Shown here: one piece after another, positions 38,725-48,370 of the stretch
Layout of the letters: each line of letters begins with the position of its first letter
Position numbering within the stretch: position 1 is the first letter of the stretch
Source of the DNA: Butyrivibrio sp.
Lineage (GTDB): Bacteria > Bacillota > Clostridia > Lachnospirales > Lachnospiraceae
Direction: 5' to 3'
Assembly: GCA_015056565.1 (NCBI GenBank)
Contig: SVGB01000014.1
Location: 1 to 64,000, forward strand
Length of the DNA stretch: 64,000 nucleotides
Notes under the pieces: model-generated
What the model saw: only the letters and a program-made list of their open reading frames with translations
Databases searched by the model: none
Told to the model about the DNA's origin: nothing
Program-made: the position numbers and the translations under genes

Positions 38725-39546
38725 ATGCAAATGAGCATCGGAACAAATATTAAGGGACTTCGTGAGGAAAGAGGACTTACCCAGGAGCAGATTGCAGAAG
38801 CTCTTGGTGTTAGCTTTCAGGCGGTTTCATCCTGGGAGAGGGATGAGTATAAGCCTGATACCGACAGGGTAATAAGGCTTGCTGAAGTATTTGATGTATC
38901 AGTGTCAGCAATTCTTGAGGAGAAGCACAAAGCCTTTAAGACCAAGGAAGCTATCTATAACTGGGAACATATGAAGACCTATGTGAAGACTTCTGCCAAG
39001 AACCTGGGCCTTGATAACACCTTTAAGGCTGTGGATTTTGCGGTGGAAGCCCATGAGGGACAAAAGAGAAAGAGGTCGGTGATCCCATATATCTACCATC
39101 CGCTTAATCTTGCCTGTCACGCTCTTTCCATGGATATCAAAGAGGACGATGTGATAGCAGCCTGCATGCTGCATGATGTGGTGGAGGACTGCGGAGTTAA
39201 GCTTTCAGACCTTCCTGTAGATGATGATACAAAAGAGATAGTAAGGCTGATGACTCGCCCTAAATGTTCAGATAAGGAGAGGGATGAGGTTAACAGGCGT
39301 TATTACAGCGAGATGGAGAAAAATCCAAAGGCCTGCCTTGTAAAGTGTCTGGACAGGTGTAACAACCTGACCACAATGTCTTTTGGCCTTAGCAGGGACA
39401 GGATATACAGAATGATAAAAGAGACAGAGGAGTACTACCCAAAGCTCATTGCTGTTCTTAAAGCAACGCCAAGGTACAACAGCGCTTCCTGGCTGCTTAG
39501 ATACCAGATGGAGAGTATGCTTGATATATACAAGAGGCTTATGTAA
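38725..39546 (+). CDS. XRE HTH fused to RelA/SpoT-hydrolase-like HD domain
   Basis: HTH LREERGLTQEQIAEALGVSFQAVSSWE; HD motif HPLNLACHALSM...AACMLHDVVEDCG; VKCLDRCNNLTTM...KETEEYYPKL. Confidence 0.8.
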   Translation: MQMSIGTNIKGLREERGLTQEQIAEALGVSFQAVSSWERDEYKPDTDRVIRLAEVFDVSVSAILEEKHKAFKTKEAIYNWEHMKTYVKTSAKNLGLDNTFKAVDFAVEAHEGQKRKRSVIPYIYHPLNLACHALSMDIKEDDVIAACMLHDVVEDCGVKLSDLPVDDDTKEIVRLMTRPKCSDKERDEVNRRYYSEMEKNPKACLVKCLDRCNNLTTMSFGLSRDRIYRMIKETEEYYPKLIAVLKATPRYNSASWLLRYQMESMLDIYKRLM

Positions 39547-39558
39547 AAAGGGGAGAAA

Positions 39559-40710
39559 ATGAAACTTTTAATTCATGACCTTAATGACGAGGAATGGCAA
39601 AAATTAGCAGATAGCTACGAGGGATATGAAGTAATATCTGATAATGGAACAATAAAGCCTTGTGTCGGATGCTTTGGCTGCTGGCTCAAGACTCCCGGAA
39701 AGTGCCTTATTGACGATGGATATGGCAGGATGGGAGAGCTGATCCACAAGGCTTCAGAGGTAGTGGTGATCAGCAGTTACACCTACGGCGGTTTTAGCAG
39801 TTTTGTTAAAAATGTGTTTGACAGGAGCATCGGACTTGTCCTGCCCTTTATGTTCATCAAGGATGGTGAGATGCATCATAAAAAGAGATACGAAGAGGAA
39901 AAAGAGATCTCTTTTATCTTCAGAAAAAGTAGTTTCACGGAAGAGGAAAAGGCTCATGCAAGGCAGTACGTAGAGGCTGTGTGCAGAAATTTCCATGGGA
40001 TCATAAAGAAAGTGGAGTTTGAAGAGTGCATCGAAAGTAAGACTGTAAATTTGTTTGAAAGACAAAGTGAATACGGGGGAAAAACTGTACTTATTAATGG
40101 TAGCCTAAGAGGTGATAACTCTAATTCCAGGAAGTTTATGGACAGACTCTCAGGAAAACTTGGGGACTGCGCGGTTTCTTTTAATCTTTTGTCTTATTTA
40201 AATAAATATGAGGAACTGGCACAGATTGTTTCATCAGCAGATAAGGTTGTTTTTGTGATGCCTCTTTATGTGGACGGAATTCCTTCACAGGTCCTAAGGC
40301 TTATGGAAATGCTTGAAAAATCCGGCAAAGATCCGGACAAGAAGATCTACTGTATAGCCAATATGTGATTTTATGAGAGCCATCAGATAAGAAACCTTCT
40401 TAGCATGGTCAAGGAATGGGCGGATAAATCAGGATTTATCTACTGCGGAGGTCTTGCGATCGGGGCTGGAGAGATGGTAGGCAGCATGATGAGAATGCCA
40501 GATCCTTCTAAAGGTCCTGCAAAAAATGCGACAATTGCAATTGATGAAGTGGCAAAGGCAATTAAAGAAGGAGCTTATATTTCTGATATTTATGCTGATG
40601 CCAGCAAGTTCCCAAGATTTTTATATATGTTTGCAGCCAATTGGGGCTGGCCAAGGGGAGCCAAGGCAAATGGCATTAAGCCAAAAGAACTTTATCATAG
40701 GTGCGAGTAA
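39559..40710 (+). pseudogene. Flavodoxin-family NAD(P)H-dependent oxidoreductase interrupted by in-frame TGA
   Basis: CVGCFGCWLKTPGKCLIDD; TGA at 40366-40368, after which the same frame continues FYESHQIRNLLSMVKEWADKSGF...GLAIGAGEM. Confidence 0.75.
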
Positions 40711-40765
40711 ATATGATATCATAGACTTACCGTACTAAAAATCGTTTAGCCAAGGAGAATTATTT

Positions 40766-41749
40766 ATGCGACGCAGGTTGATCACAGCAGCTTTAATTGG
40801 TGCTATCAGCACTATGATGTTTTCTACTACAGCTTTTGCAGCAACTAACGAACTTACAGGACTTCCAGTGGACGACTCAATAGCTACCCAAAGACCTGTA
40901 GCCATCATGGTTGACAATGAAAAGAAGGCACTTGCACACTTCGGAACAGGAGAGGCTGATATTGTCTATGAGATGATGAACAGCACAGCCAATGGAAGAG
41001 TTACAAGGCTTATGTGCCTTTATAAGGACTGGCAGAATCTTGGACAGACAGGCAGCATCAGAAGTGCGAGAACAACCAATGTCATGCTGACTGGAGAGTA
41101 CAATGCAGTTCTGATTCATGACGGCGGACCTAAATATATAAAGACATATCTGGCACAGCCTTACGCTGCACATCTAAGTGGAAGCTTTTCGAGGATCAAG
41201 AATGGCAAGCCTACTGAGTACACAGAGTACTGCTTCGGATCTGAGCTTGTTTCAAGATTTGCTAAGGCTGGACTTCCAACTACATACACATATGGACTTG
41301 AGAGGCCTACGCATTTTCTTTTCAATGATACGGATGTTGTAAGGGAAGGCGCACCTGCAGGCACAGTTGATCTTAATGGAGTATTTCCTCACAACAGGAG
41401 TATACTTACATTTAACCCACAGACTAGTACCTATGACTACTCTGAGTACGGCGCTCTTCACCTGGATGCTGAAGATGGTCAGACTCTTACTTTCAAAGAT
41501 GTGATCCTGCAGGAAGTTTCTTTTAACCAGCTTGATAAGAATGGATATATGACCTATAACGTTGTGGGCTCTGGAAATGGATATTATATCTCAAACGGCG
41601 TTGCTATTCCCATTACCTGGTCAAAGGGAAGTGAGACTGGTTTTACTCATTACTATGATGCAGGTGGAGCAGAGCTTATGATCAACAGAGGTAAGATTTA
41701 TATAGGACTTGTGCCTTCTGATACCTGGGGGTCACTGGTAATTGGCTGA
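40766..41749 (+). CDS. DUF3048-type secreted protein (YerB-like)
   Basis: Signal peptide; RPVAIMVDNEKKALAHFGTGEADIVYEMM, QTGSIRSARTTNV. Confidence 0.8.
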   Translation: MRRRLITAALIGAISTMMFSTTAFAATNELTGLPVDDSIATQRPVAIMVDNEKKALAHFGTGEADIVYEMMNSTANGRVTRLMCLYKDWQNLGQTGSIRSARTTNVMLTGEYNAVLIHDGGPKYIKTYLAQPYAAHLSGSFSRIKNGKPTEYTEYCFGSELVSRFAKAGLPTTYTYGLERPTHFLFNDTDVVREGAPAGTVDLNGVFPHNRSILTFNPQTSTYDYSEYGALHLDAEDGQTLTFKDVILQEVSFNQLDKNGYMTYNVVGSGNGYYISNGVAIPITWSKGSETGFTHYYDAGGAELMINRGKIYIGLVPSDTWGSLVIG

Positions 41750-41872
41750 TAATAGTAAATGGTAACAGGACCGAAAGAGTTGTTGTTTTTGAATTGATGA
41801 TATTATAGTATTAGTAATAGGGGACTCAAATAAAAGACATATTATAATACAACATAAGAAAGGAAATGTTCT

Positions 41873-42019
41873 ATGACATATGCAAATGAAAATGTAAATG
41901 GGGTAGATTTTATACTGTCACTACAGAATTCAAACGATTACGACAATACTAACGCGTGGGAAGTAGACTCCTGGCCAAACTATGAGGAGTATCACGACTC
42001 TTGGTATAATGCCTACTAA
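41873..42019 (+). CDS. Putative RiPP precursor peptide (48 aa), not in ORF track
   Basis: MTYANENVNGVDFILSLQNSNDYDNTNAWEVDSWPNYEEYHDSWYNAY; AGGAA 7 nt upstream; immediately followed by and overlapping a radical SAM/SPASM gene. Confidence 0.75.
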   Translation: MTYANENVNGVDFILSLQNSNDYDNTNAWEVDSWPNYEEYHDSWYNAY

Positions 42020-43148
42020 TCCAGCGTTTATAACACCAATCATCAAGGTGGTTGAACACTGCAATTTTACTTGTGAATATTGCAGGTATGCCAACCACCC
42101 ACCCAAAGACAACTCTATTATGTCTGTGGAGTTGTGCAAGAAGATCATAAAAGAAGTATGTGAATATAATATTTCTCAAGGTATATTTAATATTTCCCTT
42201 ATTTTTCATGGAGGAGAACCTCTGCTTTGGGGAAAAGATAGATTTGAAGAAATCTATCAGTTTGAACAGGATCTTAGGAAAGAGTACCCTGATATTAAAA
42301 TAAAAAATGATGTTCAGACAAATGCTTTCCTTATCGATGAAGAATGGATATGCTTGTTTAAAAAAATGAAGTTTGACGTGGGGATAAGCATTGATGGTCC
42401 CTCTGACATTAATTTTCATTATGGGAAGATGGGCCAGAAAGCTTCTACGGAAACTGTATTAAAAAACATCCATTTACTACAGGAAAATGGTATTAAACAT
42501 GGGATTTTAAGTGTTATTACAGAAAAGCATTTCCCATATGCTAAAGAATATTTTGATTTTTTGGAAAATGAAAAAATAGATAATGCCGGATTCTGCTATT
42601 GCTATAATCCGTTAGATGATTATGCAATTGATGCAGAAAGGCTTGGTAGTTTTTTGTGTGAGTGTTTTGACATATACTACAATTCTGTTCGCAGAGTCCA
42701 TATCCGAGAATTTGAAAATTTAATCAAAAGGATTTATGGCTTACATAAAAACAGTTGTGTGTGTAAAGAACGTACAGATTGTGGCAATTTTATGGCATTT
42801 ACACCAAATGGAACAGTATGTTTTTGTGACGCTTACGAAAAGGATTCAAAAGTAGTAGGCAATATCCAAGAGGAAGATATTCTATCTGTAATAAACTCCA
42901 AATCATATAAGGATACTAAGGCAGAATATTGCTCAACAGCTGAAACAACCTGTAAAGATTGTGAATTTAAGTGTGTTTGTGGCTGTGGATGTTCAAGAAG
43001 TGATATCATTTTGGAAAGTGGTGAACGTAGAAATTATTTTTGCTCGACTAATAAAATTCTTTGCAGCCATATTTTAGAAGTTGTTAAAAATGATAAAAGG
43101 CTGGCTGAACAGAATCAGAAGATTATCGAACCATTAAAGCTCCTTTAG
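42009..43148 (+). CDS. Radical SAM/SPASM peptide maturase
   Basis: CNFTCEYC (CxxxCxxC), FHGGEPLLW; SPASM Cys cluster CVCKERTDCGNFMAFTPNGTVCFCDA...CKDCEFKCVCGCGC. ATG 42009 overlaps the precursor stop; the track start is 41982. Confidence 0.9.
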   Translation: MPTNPAFITPIIKVVEHCNFTCEYCRYANHPPKDNSIMSVELCKKIIKEVCEYNISQGIFNISLIFHGGEPLLWGKDRFEEIYQFEQDLRKEYPDIKIKNDVQTNAFLIDEEWICLFKKMKFDVGISIDGPSDINFHYGKMGQKASTETVLKNIHLLQENGIKHGILSVITEKHFPYAKEYFDFLENEKIDNAGFCYCYNPLDDYAIDAERLGSFLCECFDIYYNSVRRVHIREFENLIKRIYGLHKNSCVCKERTDCGNFMAFTPNGTVCFCDAYEKDSKVVGNIQEEDILSVINSKSYKDTKAEYCSTAETTCKDCEFKCVCGCGCSRSDIILESGERRNYFCSTNKILCSHILEVVKNDKRLAEQNQKIIEPLKLL

Positions 43149-43201
43149 GGGGCTGATCAAATTTTTTGAGTGGTTGCCAGAGTTTAGGGCTATGTGCATA
43201 G

Positions 43202-43321
43202 TCAGACGTGGTTTCTACAGGATTCCATGGATGGGAGCATATTCCAGAGGCTCTTCAGCTTATGAAGGACAAGCCTGCTGACCTTATCAAGCCTGTTGTT
43301 ATTCTTGATAACCAGCCTTGA
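43202..43321 (+). pseudogene. C-terminal remnant, zinc-dependent alcohol-dehydrogenase-like
   Basis: Frame reads SDVVSTGFHGWEHIPEALQLMKDKPADLIKPVVILDNQP* directly after a stop at 43199; resembles an MDR C-terminus. Confidence 0.5.
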
Positions 43322-43350
43322 ATAGAATAAACTGAATTTTATAGAATCAG

Positions 43351-43376
43351 AAGGACGGTCATTGGCCGTCCTTTTT
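43351..43376 (+). terminator. Rho-independent terminator
   Basis: AAGGACGG(TC)-ATT-(GG)CCGTCCTT followed by TTT. Confidence 0.85.
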
Positions 43377-43438
43377 CAGACAAAGACTTAGCCCTTTAAT
43401 GAAAATGCTAAGACTGTGACAGCAAATGGAGACTTATC

Positions 43439-44266
43439 ATGAGTGTAGAAGCATATTTAAATCCGGATTTTACAGTAGGCAAGAAGCTCTTATTTCTTTT
43501 AGTGACAGCTGCCTTATTAGGAATCGGAATAGGGTTTATATATCTGGTATCACTTCTTGTTCTCGGGAGAGACATACCGGTGGGAAACAGGAAACAGGCA
43601 GTTCTTGGAGCACTGGAAGACAAGGTACAGAGATTTTTTGAGATGATAATTGCAGGGACTTCCGTTATGTCTTTTTCCTGCGCATATGTTATCATCAACC
43701 ATGTGAACACTCTGGTACAGTCAGGAGTAGCAGGGAATCTGACGCCTATGGAACAGCGCCTTATTGAGGCCTGGGCAGAGGGCAAGGACTTCGTGCTTCT
43801 TTTGCTTATCTGTTTATCCTGTGTGATCAATACTATTTTGGATTCTCTGATCATTCCTTTAAAGAAGCTGTCCAAGGCGGAAAAGGCTACCATGAGGATG
43901 CTGGCGATGTTCTATGTCATTATCCTTTTGATGTACCTTAACTACATCGGAGATGAAAGTCAGTATAGCCCGGTTATGATGTATTATTTTGGCTTGATGA
44001 TAGGTAGATTTGTTTACTTTGATGCATCCTTTAAGGATTTCCTTGAAGCTTTAAAGAATATGTTCTTCAACCTGCCATATATGGCACTTAGCCTTGCTTT
44101 GACAGGCGCGTTGTGTGCCTTTGGCTTTGGTGTTGGATATTTCCTTGAAAGAAATTACTTTATCATGGGTATTTTCTATACACACTTGTTTATGCTTGTC
44201 TGCATATTTGTTATCCATCTTGTGTGGATGATAGTTAAATGTGCTGGCAATAAAGATAAAGAATAA
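43439..44266 (+). CDS. Hypothetical multi-TM membrane protein
   Basis: Several hydrophobic segments; no family recognised. Confidence 0.7.
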   Translation: MSVEAYLNPDFTVGKKLLFLLVTAALLGIGIGFIYLVSLLVLGRDIPVGNRKQAVLGALEDKVQRFFEMIIAGTSVMSFSCAYVIINHVNTLVQSGVAGNLTPMEQRLIEAWAEGKDFVLLLLICLSCVINTILDSLIIPLKKLSKAEKATMRMLAMFYVIILLMYLNYIGDESQYSPVMMYYFGLMIGRFVYFDASFKDFLEALKNMFFNLPYMALSLALTGALCAFGFGVGYFLERNYFIMGIFYTHLFMLVCIFVIHLVWMIVKCAGNKDKE

Positions 44267-44293
44267 AATATTGGCATTTTGGAGGATGTTAGT

Positions 44294-44815
44294 ATGAGAA
44301 AGCTATTAGTTGTAATTGACATGCAAAAGGACTTCGTTGACGGAGCTCTTGGTACTAAGGAGGCAGTGGCTATTGTTCCAGCTGTTGTAGAGAAGATAAA
44401 GAGCTATGACATTGGTGACGTATTTGCCACAAGAGATACTCATCAGGAAAACTACATGCAGACCCAGGAGGGAGCTAATCTTCCAGTACCGCACTGCATT
44501 GAAGGCACAGAAGGCTGGGAGATTGATAAGGAAGTTGCAAAGGTCCTTGATGGCGCAACTATCATCAACAAGCCTACTTTTGGATCAACTATCCTTGCTG
44601 ACGAGATCGCGCAGATCGCTGCAAAAGAGGAAATTGAAATTGAGCTTGTGGGTCTTTGCACAGATATCTGTGTTGTGTCAAATGCTCTTATGCTGAAGGC
44701 TGTTATGCCAGAAGTTAAGATATCCGTGGACTCAAAGTGCTGCGCCGGAGTAACACCACAAAAGCACGAAGCAGCTCTTGAAACCATGCGCTCCTGCCAG
44801 ATCAACGTGATGTAA
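44294..44815 (+). CDS. Cysteine hydrolase, isochorismatase/nicotinamidase family
   Basis: LLVVIDMQKDFVDGALGT, NKPTFGST, ELVGLCTDICVVSNALMLKA. Confidence 0.9.
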   Translation: MRKLLVVIDMQKDFVDGALGTKEAVAIVPAVVEKIKSYDIGDVFATRDTHQENYMQTQEGANLPVPHCIEGTEGWEIDKEVAKVLDGATIINKPTFGSTILADEIAQIAAKEEIEIELVGLCTDICVVSNALMLKAVMPEVKISVDSKCCAGVTPQKHEAALETMRSCQINVM

Positions 44816-44825
44816 CGAAACAAGA

Positions 44826-44918
44826 CAACAGGGGTGGACCATGGGGACGGGGTTAGTGGTTCATTGGAATGATTTCCAATGAACCACTAACCCCGTCCCC
44901 ATGGTCCACCCCCTGTTG
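44826..44918. repeat. Long palindrome (REP/MITE-like), second type
   Basis: Arms 44826-44869 / 44874-44918 pair over their whole length with one bulged base; loop TGAT. Confidence 0.88.
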
Positions 44919-45193
44919 CATATGTACAATATTACTTTACTGCTTTAAAGCAAGTTGTGCATCTTTTATAGTTTTTGTGTGATAATCAGACAAAATATGT
45001 ACAAGATTTTTGTTAATAAGTACAAAAAATAAAAAATATATAAACAACCCTATTGCATTTTGCACAAAGTGGCGATATGATTAGTTTGTCGTTAAGAACT
45101 GACCGATAGTCGAGATTGTAATATTTGGATTCTTGGAAAGTTAACGGTGGCAATATGATCAGTCATTATTTAAAAATTATAGAGAGCCTTGAG

Positions 45194-45250
45194 AAAAGAG
45201 TAAGGGTTAAATGAGGGAGAACCTCATTTTACTTTGTTTGCTCTTTTTTT
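45194..45250 (+). promoter_or_regulatory. Leader terminator-type hairpin upstream of glpP
   Basis: Outer AAAAGAG/CTCTTTT, inner AAATGAGG-GAGAA-CCTCATTT, T-run. Confidence 0.65.
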
Positions 45251-45266
45251 ATTTGACTTATTGGGT

Positions 45267-45848
45267 ATGAAAAATCGTGAATTTATTAACAAGATTGAGA
45301 TAAATCCTATCATCGCAGCAGTAAAAAATGATGAGGGACTTGAAACAGCACTTACAGAAGATGTGGAGATCATCTTTGTGCTATACGGGGATATATGTAC
45401 GATCCCGGGAATAGTAAAAAAGATAAAACAGGCCGGTAAGGTGGCTATGGTCCATGTGGACCTTATAACAGGGCTTAATAACTCCAAGGATGTGTGCCTT
45501 GACTTTATCAAGAATAACACAGAGGCTGACGGGATCATTACAACCAAGAGCAACCTCATAGCTCACGCCAAAGAGCTTGAGCTAAATACAGTGCTTCGAT
45601 ACTTCATCCTGGATAGCATGGCACTTCAGAATATTGAGAAGCAGGCAAAGAGTCCTGGAGTAAGGCCAGATATCATAGAGTTTTTACCAGGTATCGTTCT
45701 TCCTAAGATGATCAAGAGGATCAACAAGGTCAGCAGAGTTCCGATAATAGCCGGGGGGCTTATCGCGGACAAGGAAGATGTAATGAATGCTCTGGACGCC
45801 GGGGCACTTGCAATCTCAACCACCAATGAGATGGTTTGGGGGCTTTAA
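45267..45848 (+). CDS. glpP: Glycerol-3-phosphate-responsive antiterminator
   Basis: FINKIEINPIIAAVKNDEGLE, VHVDLITGLNNSKDVCLDFI, IEFLPGIVLPKMIKRI, AGGLIADKEDVMNALDAGALAISTT. Confidence 0.93.
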   Translation: MKNREFINKIEINPIIAAVKNDEGLETALTEDVEIIFVLYGDICTIPGIVKKIKQAGKVAMVHVDLITGLNNSKDVCLDFIKNNTEADGIITTKSNLIAHAKELELNTVLRYFILDSMALQNIEKQAKSPGVRPDIIEFLPGIVLPKMIKRINKVSRVPIIAGGLIADKEDVMNALDAGALAISTTNEMVWGL

Positions 45849-45907
45849 AGAGAAGTTAAAGCGAGAGAGCTTTAAATAATTTTTTCACAAGAAAAAAGGA
45901 GGGTTAA

Positions 45908-47413
<1,506 letters not shown>

Positions 47414-47475
47414 TAAGCGGTCAGACTAAATTAGTGAAAAAAAATTTACATATACTCAAAAGGGGGTAAAAACAA

Positions 47476-48198
47476 ATGAGTGTTTATTTAGGCGAGTTTA
47501 TTGGAACTATGTTACTTGTTCTTCTTGGCGATGGCGTTTGCTGTAACGTAAGCCTTGAGAAGTCAGGCTTCAAGGGTGGCGGAGCTGTTCACATCCTTAT
47601 CGGATGGGGTATGGCAGTTATGGTTCCTGCATTTGCAATGAGCAATTTCACAGGATGCCCTTCAGCATTTAACCCTGCAGTTACAATTGGTATCGCTATC
47701 AGAAGTGGTGACTGGAGCACAGTAGTTGGCCAGATCATAGCTCAGATGCTTGGTGGATTCCTTGGCGCAGCTATCCTTATGGTTCTCTATGGAGATCACA
47801 TCAAGGCTACAGCTAATGATGATGTTGTTCGCGGATGCTTCTGCACAGCACCTTCAATTCCTAACCAGGTACTGAACTTCCTTTCAGAGTTCGTAGCTAC
47901 ATTCGTTCTTGTTTTCACACTGGCTCTTATCCCAGCTGGAACAGACCGTGTTGTATGGCCACTTGTTTACGGTGTAATCGTTGCTTGCGGCGCTTCCTTC
48001 GGTGGACTTACAGGATACGCTATGAACGCAGCAAGAGATACAGCTCCTCGTCTTGCATACCTCTGCCTTGCACCTAACTTTGGCAAGAAGAATGGTAACT
48101 GGAGCTATGGCTGGATCCCTGCAGTAGCACCTATCTGCGGCGGTATCGTTGCATCTCTTCTTTACAATGCACTTGCAGCTGCTCACATGTTTGGTTAA
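47476..48198 (+). CDS. glpF: Glycerol uptake facilitator (MIP family)
   Basis: FNPAVT and MNAARD aquaporin NPA-type motifs; multi-TM. Confidence 0.92.
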   Translation: MSVYLGEFIGTMLLVLLGDGVCCNVSLEKSGFKGGGAVHILIGWGMAVMVPAFAMSNFTGCPSAFNPAVTIGIAIRSGDWSTVVGQIIAQMLGGFLGAAILMVLYGDHIKATANDDVVRGCFCTAPSIPNQVLNFLSEFVATFVLVFTLALIPAGTDRVVWPLVYGVIVACGASFGGLTGYAMNAARDTAPRLAYLCLAPNFGKKNGNWSYGWIPAVAPICGGIVASLLYNALAAAHMFG

Positions 48199-48267
48199 TC
48201 AAATATGATTTGTGCTTGCACAAAGACCAAATTGTAGTATTATTAATTTAACTTGATATTGAAGCGG

Positions 48268-48324
48268 AGGCGAGAGTGAGCACATATCTGTGGGGAACAC
48301 AGTTTGCTTTCTCTCGCCTTTTTT
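48268..48324 (+). promoter_or_regulatory. Leader terminator-type hairpin between glpF and glpA-like gene
   Basis: AGGCGAGAG/CTCTCGCCT outer stem, AGCA/TGCT, inner CTGTG-GGGAA-CACAG, then TTTTTT. Confidence 0.75.
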
Positions 48325-48370
48325 GAGCAAAGCTATTGTTTATCTATATCGATCTATAAAGGAGACAATT

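Noticed and set aside
40366-40410. Selenocysteine insertion at the in-frame TGA
   Set aside because: No convincing SECIS hairpin just downstream (only a short AAGAA/TTCTT pairing), and the position is expected to be Gly rather than Cys.
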